From positions 1 to 64,000 of the forward strand of contig NZ_JASGBH010000011.1 of assembly GCF_030053395.1 (NCBI RefSeq): a DNA stretch of 64,000 bases. The letters run 5' to 3'. Under the pieces are notes generated by a model that made no database searches, was not told where the DNA came from, and was given only the letters and a program-made list of their open reading frames with translations. This DNA comes from Limnohabitans lacus. GTDB lineage: Bacteria > Pseudomonadota > Gammaproteobacteria > Burkholderiales > Burkholderiaceae_C. Both the position numbers and the translations under genes were made by a program. Below, piece by piece: positions 17,246 through 26,561 of the stretch (within the stretch, counting starts at the first letter, position 1; every line of letters begins with the position of its first letter).

Positions 17246-17659
17246 GTGCCCAACCACTCCCTCATCGCCAGCCTTCGCCAAGGGGTCGTGATCGTCCTCA
17301 TGGCTTTGCTCGCCCTCGCGCCCTTTTTGCATGGGCACTTGGGCGCCTCGCATGTGCGTGGTTTCCATGTGGATGGCATGGATGTGGCCCACAGCGCTTC
17401 GATGCAAGCGCCACCAGCATCGGCCTCGGTCCATGCGTGGGAGGACGAAGAGTCGCCTGCACTGGGGGTCTCGCTGTCTTTGCCGCACACGGGTGACGAT
17501 GGGCCTTGGGTCATGGGCCTGCTGGGCTGGGTGTTGTGGGCTTGCTTGGCCCGGCCCGCGCACCAGCGCCGACTTCGGCAGCGCCCACTTTTTGCAGGGC
17601 CAGCACCCTGTGCCTACGAATCGGGCTGGCCGCCACCGGCCTTGGCACCGCCGCGCTGA
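17246..17659 (+). CDS. Small His-rich protein preceding the metal efflux genes (unknown)
   Basis: From a GTG at 17246 the protein has 137 residues, beginning with a hydrophobic segment (GVVIVLMALLALAPFLHGHL) and then a His-containing stretch with HGH, SHVRGFHVDGMDVAHS. A second hydrophobic segment (VMGLLGWVLWACLA) and a Pro/Arg-rich tail follow. The frame is open from 17165, but the signal-like segment fits best from the GTG. It lies 87 bp before the RND adaptor gene on the same strand; a periplasmic or membrane metal-binding role is only an inference from the histidines and context. Confidence 0.5.
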   Translation: MPNHSLIASLRQGVVIVLMALLALAPFLHGHLGASHVRGFHVDGMDVAHSASMQAPPASASVHAWEDEESPALGVSLSLPHTGDDGPWVMGLLGWVLWACLARPAHQRRLRQRPLFAGPAPCAYESGWPPPALAPPR

Positions 17660-17746
17660 TTTTTCCAAAAGCCCTCGGCGCCACGCCGATGCCGCTCACC
17701 GCAAGCCGGTGATTTTTCCCTTTTCAGTTTTTCAGGAGAGTCGGCC

Positions 17747-18817
17747 ATGTCCAGACTGCTCAACACTTTCGTCTTCACCGCCCTCAGTGCGTCGTCCATG
17801 GCTTGGGCGCAAGCTGTGCCCACCGAGTTGTGGCTCGATGCCCAGCAAAAGGCCGCCCTTGGTGTACGTGTCGCGCCCGTGCAGGTGGCATCGTCGGGCG
17901 TCATGCTCGCCTCGGCCACGGTGTCGGTGCCACCGGGTCGCGAGGTCACGGTGGCCGCGCCTTATGCGGGCGTGATCACGCGCATCGATGCCGGTTTGGG
18001 CGATGCGGTCAAAGCCGGTGCGCCGCTGGCCCAGTGGCGCAGTCCGCAATTGGCCGATACCCGCCGCCAGCTGCGCGAAGCCCAGCTGGACCTGCAAAAC
18101 GCCCAAGCTGCGCTCTCGCGTGACCAGGCCATGCTGGCCGACGGCATCATCCCGGTGGCACGCTGGCAGCTCAGTCAAAACAAATTCTTGGCGGCCCAAT
18201 CGGCACTGCAAGCCAAACAGGCGGAGCTGCACTCCTCGGGAGCGCCTGCCGGCGGTGCCGACGACGCCGGCGCCAGTTTGACCTCGCCCTTGAGCGGCAG
18301 CTTGGTGCAGACGCTGGTCAGCGTGGGGCAACGGGTGGAGGCGGGCGCGCCCTTGTTCAAGGTGGCCGACACGCGCCAGTTGCAGCTCGATGTGGTGCTC
18401 TCGCCCGACAAGGCGGCGCAGCTGCAAGTCGGCGATGCGGTCAGTGTGCCCTCGCGCAACGCGCGGGCCGTCTTGATCGGCATCAGCCGCGCGGTCGATG
18501 CGGCGCAGCAGGCCCAAGCCCGTGCGCGGGTCACCACACCTGGCACCTTGAGCGCAGGTGAAGTGTTGCCGGTGCAGTTGCACCCGGCCCGCGCCAGTGC
18601 CCCAGCGGCCTGGCAAGTGCCCGCCCGTGCGGTCATCTCGCACCAGATGCAAAGCTGGGTCATGGTGGCCAGCGCCAAAGGTTTTGTGCCCACGCTGGTG
18701 AAGGTTTTGAGCAGCAACGACGACCAGTCGGTGGTGACAGGCAGCTTGAGCGCTAAAAACCAGGTGGCCGTCACGGGCCTGGCTTCGCTGCGCGCCTTGA
18801 TGCAAAAGGACGAATGA
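17747..18817 (+). CDS. RND efflux periplasmic adaptor (CzcB/CusB-like)
   Basis: A 356-residue membrane-fusion protein with a signal peptide (ending AQA near residue 23), a lipoyl-like half (PPGREVTVAAPYAGVITRID), a helical hairpin (RRQLREAQLDLQNAQAAL) and the second lipoyl half (TSPLSGSLVQTLVSVGQRV). It bridges the inner-membrane pump and the outer-membrane channel encoded just downstream; its stop overlaps the pump start by 4 bp. A good GGAG precedes the ATG. No His-rich N-terminus is present, unlike classical CzcB. Substrate is discussed under the pump gene. Confidence 0.9.
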   Translation: MSRLLNTFVFTALSASSMAWAQAVPTELWLDAQQKAALGVRVAPVQVASSGVMLASATVSVPPGREVTVAAPYAGVITRIDAGLGDAVKAGAPLAQWRSPQLADTRRQLREAQLDLQNAQAALSRDQAMLADGIIPVARWQLSQNKFLAAQSALQAKQAELHSSGAPAGGADDAGASLTSPLSGSLVQTLVSVGQRVEAGAPLFKVADTRQLQLDVVLSPDKAAQLQVGDAVSVPSRNARAVLIGISRAVDAAQQAQARARVTTPGTLSAGEVLPVQLHPARASAPAAWQVPARAVISHQMQSWVMVASAKGFVPTLVKVLSSNDDQSVVTGSLSAKNQVAVTGLASLRALMQKDE

Positions 18818-21800
18818 GCATGGACGCCTTGATCCGCTGGGCGCTGCGTTACCGCCACCTGAGCTTGTTGCTGGCCGCCATCTTGATGCTGGCCGGCGTG
18901 CAGGCCTGGCAGCAACTGCCGATTGACGCTTTCCCCGACATCTCGCCGACCCAGGCCAAGATCATCCTGAAGGTCCCGGGCATGACGCCCGAAGAGGTCG
19001 AGCAGCGCGTGGTCAAACCGATCGAGCAAGAGCTTTTGAGCATCCCCAAAAAGCGCATGGTGCGCTCGGTCTCCAAATACGGCATTGCCGACATCACACT
19101 CGACTTTGACGAAGGCGTGGACATTTACTGGGCGCGCCAGCAAGTGTCTGAACGCTTGAACGGCGTGATGGGCGACTTGCCTGCGGGCGTGAGCGGGGGG
19201 CTGGCGCCCATCACCACGCCGTTGTCCGAGCTGTACATGTTCACGGTGGAGGGCGAGAACTTTTCCTTGGCCGACAAGCGCCGTGTGCTGGACTGGACCA
19301 TCCGCCCCGAGCTGCGCACCATTGCGGGTGTGGCCGAAGTCAACGCCCTGGGCGGTGAGGTGCAGACCTTTGAGGTGCTGCCCAAAACCGAACGCATGGC
19401 CGCCTTGGGCGTGAGCATGGCCAGCTTGCGCGAAACGCTGGCGGACAACAACAGCAACGACGGCGCAGGCCGCATGACCGCCGGTGAAGAATCGTTGGTG
19501 GTGCGGGTCGAAGGCGCGGTGAAAACACTGGACGACTTGCGGGCCATCCGCATCGAGCAGCCGCGCTCGGGCCAGAAAATTTTGCTCGACGATGTGGCCG
19601 TGGTGCGCCAAGGCGCGCTCACCCGCTATGGCGCGGTCACGCAAGATGGGCGCGGCGAAGCGGTCGAAGGCCTGGTGTTGGGTCTGCGCGGCGTGAATGC
19701 ACGTGAGCTGGTCGATGCGATCGACCAAAAGATCAATGATCTGCAACAACGCCTGCCCGAGGGCATGTCGATCAAGACCTTCTACAACCGGGGCGAGCTG
19801 GTCTCGCGCGCGGCCAACACCGTGATCAAGGCTTTGGCCGAAGCCGCGGTGCTGGTCTGTGTGGTGCTTTATGTGTTCTTGGGTGGTTTGCGGCCCGCGC
19901 TGGTGGTGGCGGTGTCGCTGCCCTTGTCGCTGCTGGCCACTTTTTTGCTCATGCGCTACACCGGCATCACCGCCAACCTGATGAGCCTGGGCGGTTTGGC
20001 GATTGCGCTGGGCATGTTGGTGGACGCCTCGGTGGTGGTGGTGGAAAACGTGGAAACCCAGCTGGCCCATGCGCCGCAGGGCCACGATCTGACCCTCACC
20101 GAGCGGGTGCTCCACGCGGTGCGCGAAGTGCTCAAGCCGGTGGGGGCTGGGGTGCTCATCATCTGCGTGGTGTTCTTGCCGCTGCTCACGCTGCAAGGGC
20201 TGGAGGGCAAGTTGTTTTCACCGGTGGCGCTGACCATCATCATGGCTTTGTCGGCTTCCTTGCTTTTGGCTTTTACGGTGGTGCCAGCGCTGGCGTCTTT
20301 GGTGCTCAAGCCGCAAGCCGCGCACGAGCCGTGGGTGATGGTTCAGCTGCTGCGCACCTATGTGAAGTGGCGCGACGCCAGCTGGCGGCATCCGCGCTGG
20401 CTGGTGGGTGTGGCGCTGGCTTCGCTGGTGCTGGCCGCAGGTCTGTACACCCAGATCGGCAAGACCTTCATGCCCACGCTGGACGAAGGCGACATCCTGG
20501 TGCAGTTGCAAAAAACGGCGTCCATCTCGCTCGAGGCCTCGATGGACATCGACACCCGTGTGCAACAAGCGATTTTGGCCAAAGTGCCCGAGGTCAAGTC
20601 GGCCATCGCGCGGGTGGGCTCCGACGAGTTGGGCCTGGACCCGATGGGCCTGAACGAGACCGACACTTTCTTGGTGCTCCAAGCCAAAGACACCTGGCGC
20701 GGCAGCAAGGAAGACATCATCGCTGCGCTGCGCGAAGTGCTTGAAGGCTTTCCGGGCTTGGTCTATGGCTTCACCCAGCCGATCGAGATGCGGATCTCGG
20801 AGATGCTCACCGGCACGCGGGGCGATGTGGCGATCAAGCTGTTTGGGTCGGACTTGGCGCAGCTGTCCAAAACCGCGCAGCAGGTGGCCGAGGCGGTGCG
20901 CAAGACCCCAGGCGCTGCCGAGGTGATCGCGCCCAAAGCCGAAGGCATGCAGTACCTGAGCGTGCGCATGAACCGCCACACCGTGGGGCAGGCCGGCATG
21001 AGCGTGGCCCAGGTGCAGCAGGCCCTGCGCCAACAACTCGAAGGCGAGACCGTGGGCCATGTGCTGGACCGTGGCATCCGCACCGCGCTCACTTTGCGGG
21101 GCAACGACACGGTGCGCAGCAGCCCCGAGGCCTTGCGCAATTTGCCCATCACCGCGCCCGATGGCAAGGCTTGGCCAGCCAGTGCGTTGGCTGACATTCA
21201 GGCGGGGGACGGCCCGATCCGCATCGACCACGAGCTGAGCCAACGCTTGACGACGATTCAAGTCGCGGTCGAAGGCCGCGACCTGACCGGCTTTGTGGCC
21301 GATGCCCAGCAAGCCGTGGCGGCGCTGGGCTTGCCCAAAGACATCCAGGTGGTGTGGGGCGGTCAGTTTGAAAACCAGCAACGCGCAGCGGCCCGCTTGA
21401 GCGTGGTCATCCCCGCAGCCATGGGCCTGATCTTTTTGATCCTCACCTTCACCTTCGGCTCGGTGGTGCAGGCGGGCATCATCTTTTTGAACATCCCGTT
21501 TGCGCTGGTGGGCGGTGTGGTGGCCTTGGCGGTGTCGGGCCAGTACCTGTCGGTGCCGGCTTCGGTGGGCTTCATCGCTTTGCTGGGCATTGCGGTGCTC
21601 AACGGGGTGGTGATGGTCACCCATTTCAACGAACGCCTGCAAAACGGCGAGGCCTTGGCGCAAGTGGTGCGCCTGGGTGCCGAGCGCCGTTTGCGGCCTG
21701 TGCTGATGACGGCGCTGATCACCGCGCTGGGCATGATCCCTTTGCTGTTTGCCACGGGGCCAGGCTCGGAGATTCAAAAACCGCTGGCCATTGTGGTCAC

Positions 21801-21930
21801 GGGCGGCTTGATCAGTTCCACCGCTTTGACCTTGTTGCTCTTGCCCTTGATCTTTGAGCGTTGGGGCGCCTTGGGCAGCCTGGCCGATGTCTGGGCGCAA
21901 ATCCGCCAACCCCGAAGGAGTGCCGCATGA
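18814..21930 (+). CDS. Heavy-metal efflux RND pump (CzcA/CusA family)
   Basis: The 1038-residue inner-membrane proton antiporter has the family N-terminus with DAFPDISPTQAKI near residue 38 and VEQRVVKPIEQEL. Its TM4 segment GMLVDASVVVVEN, around residues 400-412, carries the acidic residue used for proton relay. ITALGMIPLLFATGPGSEIQKPLA marks the last helices (key residues G, P, E, K). Length and motifs fit the HME branch of RND pumps, which export Zn/Co/Cd or Cu/Ag. The TM4 motif is not identical to either classical CzcA or CusA, so the metal is undecided. It is the central gene of a three-gene operon with 4-bp overlaps on both sides. Confidence 0.93.
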   Translation: MSMDALIRWALRYRHLSLLLAAILMLAGVQAWQQLPIDAFPDISPTQAKIILKVPGMTPEEVEQRVVKPIEQELLSIPKKRMVRSVSKYGIADITLDFDEGVDIYWARQQVSERLNGVMGDLPAGVSGGLAPITTPLSELYMFTVEGENFSLADKRRVLDWTIRPELRTIAGVAEVNALGGEVQTFEVLPKTERMAALGVSMASLRETLADNNSNDGAGRMTAGEESLVVRVEGAVKTLDDLRAIRIEQPRSGQKILLDDVAVVRQGALTRYGAVTQDGRGEAVEGLVLGLRGVNARELVDAIDQKINDLQQRLPEGMSIKTFYNRGELVSRAANTVIKALAEAAVLVCVVLYVFLGGLRPALVVAVSLPLSLLATFLLMRYTGITANLMSLGGLAIALGMLVDASVVVVENVETQLAHAPQGHDLTLTERVLHAVREVLKPVGAGVLIICVVFLPLLTLQGLEGKLFSPVALTIIMALSASLLLAFTVVPALASLVLKPQAAHEPWVMVQLLRTYVKWRDASWRHPRWLVGVALASLVLAAGLYTQIGKTFMPTLDEGDILVQLQKTASISLEASMDIDTRVQQAILAKVPEVKSAIARVGSDELGLDPMGLNETDTFLVLQAKDTWRGSKEDIIAALREVLEGFPGLVYGFTQPIEMRISEMLTGTRGDVAIKLFGSDLAQLSKTAQQVAEAVRKTPGAAEVIAPKAEGMQYLSVRMNRHTVGQAGMSVAQVQQALRQQLEGETVGHVLDRGIRTALTLRGNDTVRSSPEALRNLPITAPDGKAWPASALADIQAGDGPIRIDHELSQRLTTIQVAVEGRDLTGFVADAQQAVAALGLPKDIQVVWGGQFENQQRAAARLSVVIPAAMGLIFLILTFTFGSVVQAGIIFLNIPFALVGGVVALAVSGQYLSVPASVGFIALLGIAVLNGVVMVTHFNERLQNGEALAQVVRLGAERRLRPVLMTALITALGMIPLLFATGPGSEIQKPLAIVVTGGLISSTALTLLLLPLIFERWGALGSLADVWAQIRQPRRSAA

Positions 21931-23165
21931 AACAGCTTTTGACGATGTGCCTTTGGGCTGCCGTCTGCCTGAGTGCGCAAGCGCAAGACGGCTTGGCGCT
22001 GTGGTTGCCACCGGCCGATCGGGTGCAGACCCTTGTGAAAAACAGCCACGGCATTTTGGCCGCGCAATCGCAGCAGGCGGCCCAGTTGCAAAAGGCCCGT
22101 GCCACCGAGGCGGGCGCTGGTGAGTTCAACCTGCGCATGAGCCAGCAAAGTCGCCGCGCCATCGACCCAGGAGGCCGCTTCAACGAACAGTTGCTGAGCC
22201 TGGAGCGCCCGGTGCGCTGGTGGGGCAAGGCGGGGCTGGATGCCGATCTGGCCGAACAAAGCCGCAAGGTGGCGGGCATTGGCTATGCCGACGCCTTGCA
22301 CGAGGCCAGCCGCGAGCTGATGCGCCAATGGTTTGCGCTGCACCAGCTGGCGCTGGCCCGCGATGGGGCTCAGGTGCAAGCGCAGTTGTCGCAAGCGCTG
22401 CACCGCCAAGCGCAGCTTCGTTTGAAGCAAGGCGACATCTCGCAACTGGACGCGAGCTTGGCGCAGGCCGAGCTGCAGCGGGCACAAGCCGCCCAGGCCG
22501 TGTCGCAAGCGCAGTGGACGGCCGCGTGGGCGCAAGCGCAAAAACGCTACCCCGGTTTGCCTGAGCCGGTCTGGCCCCAAGCGTCAAGCGAAGTGCCAGA
22601 TTTGCCCGCCCTGCAGCCGCTGCTGCAAGAGTTTTTGCAGAACCACCACGAACTGAATTTACACCGCGCCGAAGTGCAGCGCCTGCGCTTGCTGGCCGAG
22701 CGCTTGGGCCGCGACCGCCTGCCCGATCCGGTGCTGGGGGTGTACGCGGCGCGTGAGCGTGCTGGGGCCGAGCGCATCGTGGGCGTGTCGCTGGGCTTTG
22801 CCTTGCCGGGCACCGCCAGGCAGGCTCACGCCGCGGCGGCACTGGCCGAAGCGAACCAGCTCGAAGAGCAGGTGCAGCAGATGACGCTGGACTTGGGTTC
22901 GGCTTTTGAAGCGCGGTGGTGGAGCTTGAATTTGCAAAGGCAAGCCGTGACCGGCTTGCAGGCGGCGGCCGGCACCCAGGCCAAAGCCGTGCAGCAATCG
23001 ACCAAGGCCTTTGCCATGGGCGAGCACAGCATGACCGAGCTGATCCAGAACCGCCGATTGGCGCAAGAGAGCTTTCGCGAGAGTCAAAAACTGCAGCTGG
23101 AATTGGTCGAAAGCTGGGCCCTGATCAACCTGGACCTGCACCGGATCTGGGACTTCGACGAGTGA
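21927..23165 (+). CDS. TolC-family outer-membrane factor (CzcC-like)
   Basis: A 412-residue outer-membrane efflux protein with a signal peptide (MKQLLTMCLWAAVCLSAQAQ) and two long helical repeats with heptad-like Gln/Ala patterns (for example LKQGDISQLDASLAQAELQR and its C-terminal counterpart FAMGEHSMTELIQNRRLAQE). It should form the exit duct for the RND pump. The ATG at 21927 overlaps the pump stop (ATGA) with AAGGAG just upstream. It ends 10 bp before the convergent arsA gene. Confidence 0.88.
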   Translation: MKQLLTMCLWAAVCLSAQAQDGLALWLPPADRVQTLVKNSHGILAAQSQQAAQLQKARATEAGAGEFNLRMSQQSRRAIDPGGRFNEQLLSLERPVRWWGKAGLDADLAEQSRKVAGIGYADALHEASRELMRQWFALHQLALARDGAQVQAQLSQALHRQAQLRLKQGDISQLDASLAQAELQRAQAAQAVSQAQWTAAWAQAQKRYPGLPEPVWPQASSEVPDLPALQPLLQEFLQNHHELNLHRAEVQRLRLLAERLGRDRLPDPVLGVYAARERAGAERIVGVSLGFALPGTARQAHAAAALAEANQLEEQVQQMTLDLGSAFEARWWSLNLQRQAVTGLQAAAGTQAKAVQQSTKAFAMGEHSMTELIQNRRLAQESFRESQKLQLELVESWALINLDLHRIWDFDE

Positions 23166-23175
23166 GCCACTGAGC

Positions 23176-24930
23176 TCAGGTGTGCAAGATCGCCTGCAGG
23201 GCTGGCACACCCACCGGTGGGGTGGCTTGAAAGGGGATGGAAAACCATTGCTTGGCCAGCCCCTTGTCGATCCGCGCGATTTGCCGGACCTCGCCTTGCA
23301 CCCGTGCGGCCAGCAAAGGGTCTTGTGTGTGAGCGGCCCACACCGATCGGTTGAGTACCCAGGCATAGGGTTCGATGTGCGCACGGCGAAGGTCTTCTTG
23401 CAAGGCGGCCGCCTGCGACACGGGTGTCACTTCGGGCAGGGTGACCAAGATGATTTGGGTGTACTTGGGGTCTTGCATCCGCATCAAAGGTGTCACCACA
23501 TTCACCGAGGTGCCGGTCTGCTTTTCGAAGCTGCTCATCATCTGGCGGTGGTAGGCGCCTGCGGCATCCATGAGCAGCAAGGAGTGTCCGGTGGGGGCAG
23601 TGTCCAAGACCACAAAGCCACTGCGTGCCTGGGCCACGATGTGTGAGAAAGCATGGAACACCGCGACTTCTTCGGTGCAGGGTGACTGGAGGTCTTCCAG
23701 CAGCAAGGCCTTTTCATCGGCATCGAGTGCCGCGCCTTTACTGGCCATGATTTTGTCAATGTAGCGCTGGGTTTCCGCTTTGGGGTCGATGCGGCTGAGC
23801 TGCAGGTCTGGCACCTGTGCTTGCAAGGTTTGCGCCAGATGGGCCGCGGGGTCAGTGGTGCTCAGGTGCACCTTTTTGCCGCGCGCCACCAAGCCCAAAG
23901 CCAGTGCCGCTGCGACCGTGGTTTTGCCCACACCGCCTTTGCCCATGACCATGATCAGGCCATGGTCCTGACGGGACAGTTGATCTACCAAGGCGCTCAG
24001 CGGCGGCGCGGTCATCGGCTGCGTTGCGGTGTGGGTCGCGCTGGCCATGGGCGGTGCATGCGAGAGCAGGGCCCTCAAGGCGGGCAGGCCCACGTTGTCC
24101 AGCGCACGCAGTGGCACTTGGTCTTGTGGCAAGACCTTTAAAGCCTCGGGCATGAGGGCCAAGGCGTCTTGGCCTTGTGCTTGCACCGCCTGGGCCACCG
24201 CGTCACCGGGCATGCTGGCATGGAACACGCCATTGATGACCAAACGCTGGTGGGACAAACCCAGCGCTTGCAGTTCGGTGCTGGTTCTGGCGGCTTCGGC
24301 CAAGGCGCTGCTTTCAGGGCGGGCAACCAGCACCACGCAGGTCTGAGCGGGGTCGCTCAGGGCCACCAAGGCTTGGTTGAAGCGTGCTTCTTGCATCTTC
24401 AGGCCCGAGTGCGGCCCCAGGCACGAAGCGCCTTGGTCGTTGCCCGCCAAAAATCCGCTCCAGGCTTTGGGCAGGCTGAGCAAGCGCAGGGTGTGGCCAC
24501 TGGGCGCAGTGTCGAAAACAATGTGGTCGTAGGGGCTGTTTTTGTCGGCCAGCCAAGATGAAAACTCATCGAACGAGGCGATCTCGGTGGTGCATGCGCC
24601 CGACAGCTGCTCGGTCACCGTGGTGCGTTCCAAAGCGGTGGCATCAGGGCCCATCTGCGCGATCACGCGTTGGCGGTAGACCCTTGCCGCATCGTCGGGG
24701 TCGATGTTGATCAAGTCCAAGCCCTGCACACCAGGCACCGCCAGCGGTTGGTTGCTCAGCGTCATGTTCAGCATTTCATCCAGGTTCGATGCGGCATCCG
24801 TGCTCACCAGCAGGACCCGTCTGCCCGCATCCGCCAAGGCGATGGCGGTGGCCGTGGCGATCGATGTTTTGCCAACGCCCCCTTTGCCTGTGAAAAAAAG
24901 AAACCGGGTTGGGTGACTGAACCATGTCAT
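23176..24930 (-). CDS. arsA: Arsenite-stimulated pump ATPase ArsA (two-domain)
   Basis: The 584-residue protein has two deviant-Walker ATPase halves: GKGGVGKTS at 15-23 and GKGGVGKTT at 330-338, each with its DTAPxGH motif. The three metalloid-binding cysteines known from E. coli ArsA are conserved in context: Cys113 (GACTTEIASFDEF), Cys170 (GASCLGPHSGL) and Cys418 (QSPCTEEVAVF). It is therefore a genuine ArsA rather than a Get3-like tail-anchor factor. The ATG at 24930 gives the family N-terminus. It is divergent from arsR. No arsB, acr3 or arsD is in the window, so its membrane partner is unclear. Confidence 0.93.
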   Translation of the reverse strand: MTWFSHPTRFLFFTGKGGVGKTSIATATAIALADAGRRVLLVSTDAASNLDEMLNMTLSNQPLAVPGVQGLDLINIDPDDAARVYRQRVIAQMGPDATALERTTVTEQLSGACTTEIASFDEFSSWLADKNSPYDHIVFDTAPSGHTLRLLSLPKAWSGFLAGNDQGASCLGPHSGLKMQEARFNQALVALSDPAQTCVVLVARPESSALAEAARTSTELQALGLSHQRLVINGVFHASMPGDAVAQAVQAQGQDALALMPEALKVLPQDQVPLRALDNVGLPALRALLSHAPPMASATHTATQPMTAPPLSALVDQLSRQDHGLIMVMGKGGVGKTTVAAALALGLVARGKKVHLSTTDPAAHLAQTLQAQVPDLQLSRIDPKAETQRYIDKIMASKGAALDADEKALLLEDLQSPCTEEVAVFHAFSHIVAQARSGFVVLDTAPTGHSLLLMDAAGAYHRQMMSSFEKQTGTSVNVVTPLMRMQDPKYTQIILVTLPEVTPVSQAAALQEDLRRAHIEPYAWVLNRSVWAAHTQDPLLAARVQGEVRQIARIDKGLAKQWFSIPFQATPPVGVPALQAILHT

Positions 24931-25026
24931 GGCTGAACCTTTGAAAAATGCGGATACTTTTGACAATTTACGCGTGTGTTCGGCGTGCCACTGTGCGTTG
25001 CATCAAGCACGGTCATGAAACAGTCA

Positions 25027-25052
25027 CATATTTCCATTACAGTCGAAATATG
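25027..25052. promoter_or_regulatory. ArsR operator candidate
   Basis: CATATTTC and GAAATATG form a perfect 8-bp inverted repeat separated by 10 bp, running into the arsR start codon. This is the expected size and place for an ArsR/SmtB-family site and would let ArsR repress itself and possibly the divergent arsA, whose start is 97 bp away. Confidence 0.65.
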
Positions 25053-25376
25053 GAAGAAAAACACGTCATCCAAGCTTTGGCCGCCTTGGCGCAGCCCAAC
25101 CGCTTGCAGATCTTCAGGTCATTGGTCGTCAAAGGCCCTGATGGCCTGACCCCAGCCATGCTGGCCGAGTCCATGGGCTTGCCGGCCAACACGCTTTCGT
25201 TTCACCTCAAAGCGTTGATGCATGCGGACCTGATCACCCAGGAGCGCAGTGGGCGCCACCTGATCTACCGGGCCCAGTTCCACCGCATGCAGGCCGTGTT
25301 GGCCTTCCTGACCCAAAACTGCTGCCAAGGCGCTGACTGCGAAGTCTCGTCGGGCACGCTTTGCACCACTTGTTAA
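25050..25376 (+). CDS. arsR: ArsR-family metalloregulator
   Basis: A 108-residue winged-helix repressor: ALAQPNRLQIFRSLV, GLPANTLSFHLKALMHADLI (recognition helix) and RSGRHLIYRAQF (wing). The classical ELCVCDL metal site in the recognition helix is missing. Instead the C-terminus has Cys91, Cys92, Cys97, Cys105 and Cys108, recalling the C-terminal As(III) sites of the Acidithiobacillus-type ArsR. The frame is open upstream to 24948, but the ATG at 25050 gives the normal length. It is first in the arsR-arsC-aquaporin-arsH operon. Confidence 0.92.
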   Translation: MEEKHVIQALAALAQPNRLQIFRSLVVKGPDGLTPAMLAESMGLPANTLSFHLKALMHADLITQERSGRHLIYRAQFHRMQAVLAFLTQNCCQGADCEVSSGTLCTTC

Positions 25377-25393
25377 CCGAGAAAGAATCTGCC

Positions 25394-25897
25394 GTGAGCG
25401 ATCCCCAAACTTTGAACGTGCTTTTTTTGTGCACCCACAACTCTGCCCGCAGCATCTTGGCCGAGGCCATGCTCAACCACATGGGCCGTGGCCGCTTCAA
25501 GGCCTATTCGGCGGGCAGCAGCCCGCGTGAGAACCAAAGCCCCAACCCCCTGGCGCTGGCCACACTGCAAAAAGCAGGCGTCTCCATCGACGGCTTGAGC
25601 AGTAAGAGCTGGGATCACTTTGCCTTGCCCGATGCGCCGCAAATGGACCTGATCATCACGGTCTGCGACAACGCTGCCGGTGAAGTTTGCCCCATCTGGC
25701 CGGGCCATCCCGCCACCGCGCACTGGGGCTATGCAGACCCCTCAGAAAAGCAAGGCAGCGAAGCCGAAAAGCTCGAAGCCTTCATGCAAACCCTGCTGCA
25801 GATCAAGCGCCGCTTGGACATGTTCATCAACCTGCCCGCAGCCAGCTTGGACAAGATGGTGCTGCAAAACACGGCACGTGGCTTGGCCGCGTCATGA
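25394..25897 (+). CDS. arsC: Arsenate reductase ArsC, low-molecular-weight phosphatase type
   Basis: A 167-residue protein (GTG start at 25394, GAGAAAG upstream) with the CX5R phosphatase loop CTHNSARS at 13-20 and the paired redox cysteines Cys91 and Cys99 in CDNAAGEVCPIWPG. This is the thioredoxin-coupled family that reduces arsenate to arsenite. An ATG at 25361 would overlap arsR and is less likely. Its stop overlaps the aquaporin start by 4 bp. Confidence 0.93.
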   Translation: MSDPQTLNVLFLCTHNSARSILAEAMLNHMGRGRFKAYSAGSSPRENQSPNPLALATLQKAGVSIDGLSSKSWDHFALPDAPQMDLIITVCDNAAGEVCPIWPGHPATAHWGYADPSEKQGSEAEKLEAFMQTLLQIKRRLDMFINLPAASLDKMVLQNTARGLAAS

Positions 25898-26559
25898 GGG
25901 CTGGGCGTTCATTTCTCGCCGAGTGCTTGGGCACAGCGGCCTTGCTCTGCGCGGTCATTGGTTCGGGCGTCATGGCCGAGAACCTGTCGGCCGGCAACAC
26001 CGCGGTGGCTTTGATCGCCAACACGCTGGCCACGGTGTTTGCGCTGTATGTGTTGATCGAGGTCTTGGGCCCCGTCAGTGGTGCGCACTTCAATCCGGCG
26101 GTTTCTCTGGTGATGGCCTGGCGCCGTGAGCTGCCTGTCCAGCTGCTGCCGGGCTATGTGTTGGCCCAGTTGGCCGGTGCCGCCTTGGGGGCCTGGTTGG
26201 CGCACGCCATGTTTGGTCTGGACATCTTTCAGTGGTCGAGCAAGGTGCGCACGGGGGGCGGCCAATGGCTGGCCGAGGCGGTGGCCACGGCGGGCCTCTT
26301 GTTCGTGATCTTGCGTTCGCCTGCAGGCAAGGCCTCGGGCTTGGTGGCCTGCTACATCGGCGCTGCCTATTGGTTCACCGCCAGCACCTCCTTTGCCAAT
26401 CCTGCGGCGGTTTTTGGTCGCATGATGAGCAATACTTTTGCGGGCATCCGGCCTGCCGATGCGCCCGAGTTCATCGTGGCTGAGCTGGTGGGGGCCGGCG
26501 TGGGCTTGGGGCTGCATGCCCTGCTGACATCGCGGTCTACAGAAGAACACAAGAATTGA
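25894..26559 (+). CDS. MIP/aquaporin family channel in ars operon (AqpS-like)
   Basis: The 221-residue channel has six hydrophobic segments and the two pore motifs HFNPAV (Asn67-Pro-Ala) and [10 protein letters not shown] (Asn169-Pro-Ala, with the selectivity-filter Arg176). Coupling between arsC and arsH resembles the Sinorhizobium aqpS arrangement, where arsenite made by ArsC leaves the cell downhill through the channel. The start at 25894 is fixed by the ATGA overlap with arsC. Water or glycerol transport cannot be excluded from sequence. Confidence 0.9.
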   Translation: MRAGRSFLAECLGTAALLCAVIGSGVMAENLSAGNTAVALIANTLATVFALYVLIEVLGPVSGAHFNPAVSLVMAWRRELPVQLLPGYVLAQLAGAALGAWLAHAMFGLDIFQWSSKVRTGGGQWLAEAVATAGLLFVILRSPAGKASGLVACYIGAAYWFTASTSFANPAAVFGRMMSNTFAGIRPADAPEFIVAELVGAGVGLGLHALLTSRSTEEHKN

Positions 26560-26561
26560 TC

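Noticed and set aside
18175-20196. 673-codon leftward frame opposite the RND pump and adaptor
   Set aside because: It crosses two clear genes on the other strand and its translation is His/Gln/Arg-rich without domains.
23176-24930. Get3/TRC40-like ATPase instead of ArsA
   Set aside because: Two fused P-loop halves and the three As-binding Cys favour ArsA.
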